From assembly GCA_964466455.1 (NCBI GenBank), contig CAYXNL010000072.1:1-9513 (forward strand): a DNA stretch of 9,513 bases, given 5' to 3'. Origin of the DNA: S010-25 sp964466455 (GTDB lineage: Bacteria > Pseudomonadota > Gammaproteobacteria > SZUA-229). The position numbers and the translations under genes were made by a program. Under the pieces are notes generated by a model. That model saw only the letters and a program-made list of their open reading frames with translations, had not been told where the DNA came from and searched no databases. Positions 6,046 through 9,513 of this stretch are shown in pieces. Every line of letters begins with the position of its first letter. Within the stretch, counting starts at the first letter, position 1.

Positions 6046-6981
6046 TCAGGCAGCAGGCGTTAGTCGTTGCCTGATATCCACCCAACTATCGATCATTCCG
6101 ACAAATAACATCACCACCATAAGCTGTGGGATAAACATCATTAAGCCATATATTAATATCAGCCATGCGGTATGCGTTTTTCTTATTTTAAATACCGCAT
6201 GTAATATTGCGGTTCCCTGTACGCTGTACAAGATCACAACAATAATTGCAAATGCCGCCATGACATAGGTTTTCAGTACCACAGTCAGGGCGAGAATAAC
6301 CAATGCAACAATAGCAGTAGATTTGCCCAACGCCAACGCCCTGAATTCCTTACCAAAGCCACCTGGGTTAAAATATATTGCCTGCCACCAACGCCCCAGA
6401 AACAGGCTGAACATGGTGCCAAGCATCAGGCTACTGACAAACAGCCCCGGTAACAGTTTAATCAGGCCGTCTTCCAGTGATTTTAACTCACCAGCCGTAC
6501 CAGCATCCGACTGTACTGCCAGTACCTGCGCGGATAAATCATTAAGAAACTTGCGCCAGTGTTCACCAAAATTCGGGTACAGCAGATAAAATATTGCTAT
6601 CGCCACCAGACTAACTGCCGCCAATAATTGCATGGTAAATGCCAGCGATATTGTCTGCTGTAAGGCGGTCGCAGCAATCCACGCCGGCAGCCAGATCAAT
6701 AATACAAAATAAAATACCATTTTTAGCGCAATCAGGGGAGTAAAATCAGTACCTCCCTTCATATTAGCAAAAATAATATAGGCAAATACTGCAGCGCCTA
6801 CAGCAGAAATAGCAGTAGTAATCAAGCCCTGCTTATAACCGTTCACCAATGTTACCAGTACAATGGCAGCGGCACTAATCCAGCTAACCGGTGGCAACAA
6901 CAGCCCCAATATAGCCATAGCCGCTACCACCAGTGCTGCCTGAAGCGGTCCTTTTAACACGAAGCCTGCCAGAAAAATCAT
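6046..6981 (-). CDS. DUF2232-type multi-pass membrane protein
   Basis: 311-residue integral membrane protein with about eight or nine hydrophobic segments (roughly 13-30, 33-47, 52-71, 84-106, 112-135, 175-196, 221-238, 240-262 and 272-296). A soluble loop (about 136-172) is the longest break. FLGRWWQAIYFNPGGFGKEFRAL (194-216) is the part I recognise from the DUF2232 family (Pfam, YybS-like), which often sits between rpsR and rplI in Gammaproteobacteria. The assignment rests on this motif, the topology and the position. The function is unknown; the family looks transporter-like, but no substrate can be claimed. It occupies the operon interior where E. coli has no membrane gene. It has only a weak SD, and a small 5-bp stem (6996-7013) precedes it, so it may be expressed below its ribosomal neighbours. 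Confidence 0.75.
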   Translation of the reverse strand: MIFLAGFVLKGPLQAALVVAAMAILGLLLPPVSWISAAAIVLVTLVNGYKQGLITTAISAVGAAVFAYIIFANMKGGTDFTPLIALKMVFYFVLLIWLPAWIAATALQQTISLAFTMQLLAAVSLVAIAIFYLLYPNFGEHWRKFLNDLSAQVLAVQSDAGTAGELKSLEDGLIKLLPGLFVSSLMLGTMFSLFLGRWWQAIYFNPGGFGKEFRALALGKSTAIVALVILALTVVLKTYVMAAFAIIVVILYSVQGTAILHAVFKIRKTHTAWLILIYGLMMFIPQLMVVMLFVGMIDSWVDIRQRLTPAA

Positions 6982-7052
6982 ATATAAAACCTGAACCTGT
7001 TTTAGCAGACAGGATAATCAATCATATCCATTGCTGGATTTTATCCATGTAA

Positions 7053-7283
7053 TTATGATTTATGGCTATCTGTATATGGCATTAATGCAAGATAACGGGC
7101 AACTTTAATCGCACGAGTCAGCTTGCGCTGGTATTTTGCCTTAGTCCCTGTAATACGAGCGGGAACAATTTTACCACTTTCTGAAACAAAGGCTTTTAAC
7201 AACTCAATATCTTTGTAATCAACATCAGTGATACCTTCAGCGGTAAAACGACAATAACGTTTACGTCTAAAATATGCAGACAT
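7053..7283 (-). CDS. rpsR: 30S ribosomal protein S18
   Basis: Small-subunit platform protein that forms a heterodimer with S6 and binds the central domain of 16S rRNA. 76 residues versus 75 in E. coli. The RRKRYCRF start (6-13) and the core DYKDIELLKAFVSESGKIVPARITG (22-46) are conserved, as is the basic KAKYQRKLTRAIKVARYLALMPY stretch (48-70). It starts 9 bases after the rpsF stop. Its SD (AGGAG) overlaps the rpsF TAG, so the two genes are probably translationally coupled and S6 and S18 made in balance. There is no priB between them, unlike E. coli. Confidence 0.98.
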   Translation of the reverse strand: MSAYFRRKRYCRFTAEGITDVDYKDIELLKAFVSESGKIVPARITGTKAKYQRKLTRAIKVARYLALMPYTDSHKS

Positions 7284-7292
7284 CAGGTTCTC

Positions 7293-7775
7293 CTATTCAG
7301 CCGACGTGGTTTCTGTTGCAGCCGTTTCCGGTGCAGTGGTTTCTGTTACAGCCGTTTTTGCTGCGCTTGCTTCGGTATCTTTTGCTACAACCTTTTCCGC
7401 AGACTTTCCGGCAACAGGTTTAGCTGATTCAGCAGCGGGCTTAGCCTCCGCTTCTTCTTTGGCTCTGACTAACGGGGATTGTTCGGTAACAGCATCATCG
7501 CGTTTAAGGATCAGATTGCGAATAACCGCATCATTAAAGCGGAAAGCGGTTTCAATTTCATCACGCATGTCTTCATTACATTCAATGTTCATTAGAACAT
7601 AATGTGCTTTATGAATTTTATTAATTGAATAGGCCAGTTGACGACGACCCCAGTCTTCAAGACGATGTACTTTTCCACCACTGTTCTCGACCATTGCTTT
7701 ATAACGATCAATCATGGCAGGCACCTGTTCACTCTGGTCAGGATGCACCAGAAATACGATTTCGTAGTGACGCAT
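7293..7775 (-). CDS. rpsF: 30S ribosomal protein S6 with long repeat-built C-terminal tail
   Basis: Small-subunit protein that partners S18 on the platform. MRHYEIVFLVHPDQSEQVP (1-19), the DWGRRQLAYSINK stretch (41-53), HYVLMNIEC (58-66) and FNDAVIRNLILKRD (80-93) are the usual S6 core. At 160 residues it is longer than E. coli S6 (about 131-135): after residue 94 a low-complexity Ala/Glu/Thr/Lys tail of about 67 residues follows. The tail ends in two 10-residue units, TAVTETTAPE and TAATETTSAE (141-160). In E. coli the S6 C-terminus is glutamylated by RimK; here the end is SAE, so whether it is a RimK substrate is open. SD GAGAGGAA lies just before the ATG. First gene of the operon. Confidence 0.97.
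   Translation of the reverse strand: MRHYEIVFLVHPDQSEQVPAMIDRYKAMVENSGGKVHRLEDWGRRQLAYSINKIHKAHYVLMNIECNEDMRDEIETAFRFNDAVIRNLILKRDDAVTEQSPLVRAKEEAEAKPAAESAKPVAGKSAEKVVAKDTEASAAKTAVTETTAPETAATETTSAE
7306..7357. repeat. 30-bp tandem direct repeat in the rpsF 3' end
   Basis: GTGGTTTCTGTT-G-CAGCCGTTT (7306-7327) recurs as GTGGTTTCTGTT-A-CAGCCGTTT (7336-7357), exactly 30 bases apart with one mismatch in 22. The unit encodes the two 10-residue copies at the S6 C-terminus, which points to slippage or segmental duplication lengthening the tail. Confidence 0.8.
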
Positions 7776-7793
7776 AATATTCCTCTCGGTTAA

Positions 7794-7817
7794 GCCCCCC
7801 GCCTATTGCGGTGGAGC
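7794..7817 (-). promoter_or_regulatory. rpsF leader hairpin: candidate S6:S18 autoregulatory site
   Basis: In the mRNA, GCUCC pairs with GGGGC and inner CCGC with GCGG, giving 9 bp with a single bulged A and a 5-base loop (AAUAG). It lies 18 bases before the rpsF ATG and just upstream of the SD. In several bacteria the S6:S18 dimer binds its own rpsF leader at a hairpin mimicking its 16S site with a CCG element; the CACCGC here is compatible. The regulatory role is inferred. Confidence 0.45.
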
Positions 7818-7843
7818 AAGGATAATCAAATTACAGGGCGCGA

Positions 7844-7849
7844 ATTATA
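7844..7849 (-). promoter_or_regulatory. Probable rpsF operon promoter (-10 TATAAT, GC discriminator)
   Basis: The minus strand has a perfect TATAAT (7849-7844) followed by TCGCGCCC, a GC-rich discriminator typical of growth-rate and ppGpp-regulated ribosomal promoters. The -35 at 17 bases is a poor T-rich hexamer. The predicted leader is about 60 bases and includes the hairpin at 7794-7817. Confidence 0.6.
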
Positions 7850-7861
7850 CATGAAGCGTAC

Positions 7862-7932
7862 TAAAAGAAAAAGGCGGATAGAAAAATAACCTGACAAGCT
7901 GGATTTCGCCTCCAGAGCGTCAATTTTATCCG
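7862..7932 (-). terminator. Long imperfect hairpin with T-run after cysS: probable terminator
   Basis: On the minus strand CGGATA pairs with TATCCG (7932-7927 and 7880-7875). Inside, TTGACG pairs with TGTCAG (with G-U pairs) and CTGGA with TCCAG around loop GGCGAAA. The outer stem is followed by CC and then TTTTTCTTTT (7872-7863). It sits 46 bases after the cysS stop and just upstream of the rpsF promoter, so a cysS terminator is the simplest reading. The internal loops are asymmetric, so a structured small RNA is an alternative. Confidence 0.5.
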
Positions 7933-7977
7933 ACCAGTCCGAGGTTCCTAAGATGTAGCTAATGAAGATGTGGCCAA

Positions 7978-9354
7978 TCAGTTGCGGCGCCAGATGGTTT
8001 TACCATCCCTGTCTTCCAGCGCAACACCCATTTGGGCCAACTGATCACGAATTCGGTCCGCCTCCGCCCAGTTTTTATCTGCCCGCGCCTGCAAACGTGC
8101 AGTAATCAGGTCTTCGATTCCAGCTTCATCCGCTTCACCCATACCACGATGCAAATACACTTCGGCATCAACTTCAAGCAAGCCCAGAATATTTGCCAGT
8201 TTTTTCAATACAGACGCTTTTTGTAAGGCGGCTTCAGGCTCTGCTTTGCGTAGCCGGTTTATCTGGTTAGCCAGATCAAATAATACTGCCAGTGCTTCCG
8301 GGGTATTAAAATCATCATCCATGGCCTGTTTAAATTTTTCAACGGCAACATCATCGGCAGTAACATCAGAAATATCTAGCCCTCGCAGACAGTTATACAG
8401 ACGAGTCAGGGCACTGCGGGCACTATCGAGTAACTGGTCGGAATAATTCAACGGGCTACGGTAATGGCTGGCAAGGACGAAATAGCGGATTTCCTCGCCC
8501 TTATATAATTTAAGAATTTCACGTACCGTGAAAAAATTACCCAGTGATTTAGACATTTTTTCATCGTTTATGCGAACGAAACCGTTATGCATCCACAGAT
8601 TGACAAACTTTTCACCGGTTGCTGCTTCTGATTGCGCAATTTCATTTTCATGATGCGGAAACTGTAGATCCTGCCCCCCTCCATGAATATCAAAATGATT
8701 ACCCAGACAACAGGTTGACATTGCCGAGCACTCGATATGCCAGCCAGGCCGGCCTCTGCCCCAGGGGGAATCCCAGTATGGCTCATTGGGTTTGGCCGCT
8801 TTCCACAATACAAAGTCTAACGGATCATCTTTGTTTTCATCTACTGCTACCCGCTCACCGGCACGTAAGTCTTCGGTCTTTTTACCGGATAATTTTCCAT
8901 ATGTTTCAAACTTACTGACATCATAATACACATCACCATTGCTTGCCGCATAGGCATAGCCCTTATCAAGCAACGTTTGCACCATCACTATAATTGCATC
9001 CATTGATGCCGTCGCACGCGGTTCATCATCCGGGGATAACACACCCAGCTCATCGGCATCCTCATGCATAGCCTGAATATAACGCCTGGTCAGCACAGAA
9101 ATCGTTTCACCCTTTTCATTGGCACGCTGAATTATCTTGTCATCCACATCGGTAATATTACGAATATAGGTCACTTCATAACCGCTATAGCGCAGATAGC
9201 GAGTCACTGCATCAAACACCACCAGCACCCGCGCATGACCTAAATGACAAAGATCATAGACCGTCATGCCACAGACATACATTTTTACCTTACCCGGTTC
9301 AATGGGTGTGAAAATTTCTTTTTTACGGCTCTGGCTATTATGTATTTTCAGCAT
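7978..9354 (-). CDS. cysS: Cysteinyl-tRNA synthetase
   Basis: Charges tRNA-Cys with cysteine in the cytoplasm. Class I synthetase of 458 residues (E. coli 461). The zinc site that recognises the cysteine thiol is complete: C28, C209, H234 and E238, at the same numbers as in E. coli. The HIGH signature reads HLGH (37-40) and KMSKS is at 266-270. GWHIECSAM (204-212) is conserved. The DALR-type anticodon region follows from about 320, and the C-terminal EADRIRDQLAQMGVALEDRDG (431-451) with IWRR is typical. The start MLKIHNSQSRKKE aligns with the family start, so ATG at 9354 is right even though no clear Shine-Dalgarno precedes it: the mRNA reads GAUCCUCC directly before AUG. It is separated from the rpsF operon by a probable terminator. 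Confidence 0.97.
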   Translation of the reverse strand: MLKIHNSQSRKKEIFTPIEPGKVKMYVCGMTVYDLCHLGHARVLVVFDAVTRYLRYSGYEVTYIRNITDVDDKIIQRANEKGETISVLTRRYIQAMHEDADELGVLSPDDEPRATASMDAIIVMVQTLLDKGYAYAASNGDVYYDVSKFETYGKLSGKKTEDLRAGERVAVDENKDDPLDFVLWKAAKPNEPYWDSPWGRGRPGWHIECSAMSTCCLGNHFDIHGGGQDLQFPHHENEIAQSEAATGEKFVNLWMHNGFVRINDEKMSKSLGNFFTVREILKLYKGEEIRYFVLASHYRSPLNYSDQLLDSARSALTRLYNCLRGLDISDVTADDVAVEKFKQAMDDDFNTPEALAVLFDLANQINRLRKAEPEAALQKASVLKKLANILGLLEVDAEVYLHRGMGEADEAGIEDLITARLQARADKNWAEADRIRDQLAQMGVALEDRDGKTIWRRN

Positions 9355-9362
9355 GGAGGATC

Positions 9363-9374
9363 TTCAAATTTGAA
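9363..9374. repeat. 12-bp perfect palindrome TTCAAATTTGAA in the cysS leader
   Basis: TTCAAATTTGAA lies 9 bases upstream of the cysS ATG. It is fully self-complementary, so it could be a protein site, or a weak 4-bp hairpin in the mRNA. It occupies the place where a Shine-Dalgarno would normally be. Confidence 0.35.
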
Positions 9375-9388
9375 TTTTACTGGAGGCG

Positions 9389-9417
9389 GAATATTAACGG
9401 ATTCTACCGTAATATTC
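9389..9417. promoter_or_regulatory. Dyad around a -10-like element upstream of cysS
   Basis: GAATATTAACGG (9389-9400) and CCGTAATATTC (9407-9417) are inverted, with one extra base, around a 6-base centre that on the minus strand reads TAGAAT, a good -10. A second minus-strand TAGAAT lies at 9419-9414. The dyad could be an operator over the cysS promoter, or a leader hairpin if transcription starts at the upstream element. No good -35 is visible at 17 bases from either. Confidence 0.4.
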
Positions 9418-9496
9418 TAATTTCATGATAGCAACTCTCTAAAATCCAGTATGGTATTGTTGCGTCCACTTACCGTAAAGTCTAACTATTCCAAAC

Positions 9497-9513
9497 CGTA
9501 GGTTGGGGTGACA
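9497..9513 (+). repeat. Partial GTAGGTTGGGGTGA-type interspersed repeat at the right edge
   Basis: CGTAGGTTGGGGTGACA at the end of the window resembles the left arm of a palindromic intergenic repeat (GTAGGTTGGGGTGA ... AACCCCAAC) that I recall from several gammaproteobacterial and cyanobacterial genomes. Only this arm is inside the window, so the expected AACCCCAAC arm cannot be seen. Confidence 0.5.

Noticed and set aside
6996..7013. CCTGT/ACAGG stem upstream of the DUF2232 gene as a terminator or attenuator
   Set aside because: Only 5 bp with an 8-base loop and a short T-run at a distance; too weak to call.
7776..7977. Possible tRNA gene between cysS and rpsF
   Set aside because: No T-loop GGTTCGAATCC-like sequence, no acceptor pairing and no CCA end; GAGGTTCCTAAG does not fit.

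Overview
The window reads as chromosomal DNA from a free-living gammaproteobacterium. The gene order is rpsF, rpsR, a DUF2232-type membrane protein, rplI, dnaB, alr on the minus strand. The dnaB-alr adjacency and the Azotobacter-type seven-iron ferredoxin (fdxA) are typical of Gammaproteobacteria. The base composition leans towards A+T. A partial GTAGGTTGGGGTGA-type repeat at the right edge is a kind I associate with sulfur-oxidising and related gammaproteobacterial genomes, but that association is from memory and the genus cannot be fixed from this window. No CRISPR array, tRNA, rRNA, insertion sequence or phage gene is visible.

Layout, left to right. galU (86-961, minus) makes UDP-glucose. 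It is followed by a short open frame that may be an unrelated small ORF or a frameshifted galU tail. galU is divergent from fdxA (1099-1422, plus), and the gap between them carries a perfect 10-bp inverted repeat (1021-1048) that looks like an operator. fdxA converges on a lipoprotein gene (1576-2664, minus) that encodes an eight-bladed PQQ-like beta-propeller. The convergent gap holds nested inverted repeats (1481-1574). The lipoprotein gene has its own recognisable promoter (2729-2758). Next come alr (2799-3896) and dnaB (3899-5308), separated by two bases, with a consensus -10 upstream of dnaB. A strong rho-independent terminator (5420-5450) closes the ribosomal-protein operon rpsF-rpsR-DUF2232-rplI (7775 down to 5478). 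That operon starts from a GC-discriminator promoter (7844-7849) and has a hairpin leader (7794-7817) that is a candidate S6:S18 autoregulatory site. Upstream of it lies cysS (7978-9354, minus), separated by about 200 bases with a long imperfect hairpin. The cysS leader is dyad-rich and has no good Shine-Dalgarno.

Taken together this is a housekeeping block: translation (S6, S18, L9, cysteinyl-tRNA synthetase), replication (DnaB), cell-wall and sugar-nucleotide supply (Alr, GalU), iron-sulfur electron transfer (FdxA) and an envelope lipoprotein scaffold. I see no convincing unknown multi-gene system. The points worth a second look are the intergenic structures (the fdxA/galU palindrome, the convergent dyad, the leader hairpins), the exact 40-residue periodicity of the propeller, the repeat-built S6 tail and the out-of-frame tail after galU. 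No stretch over 300 bases lacks a gene.
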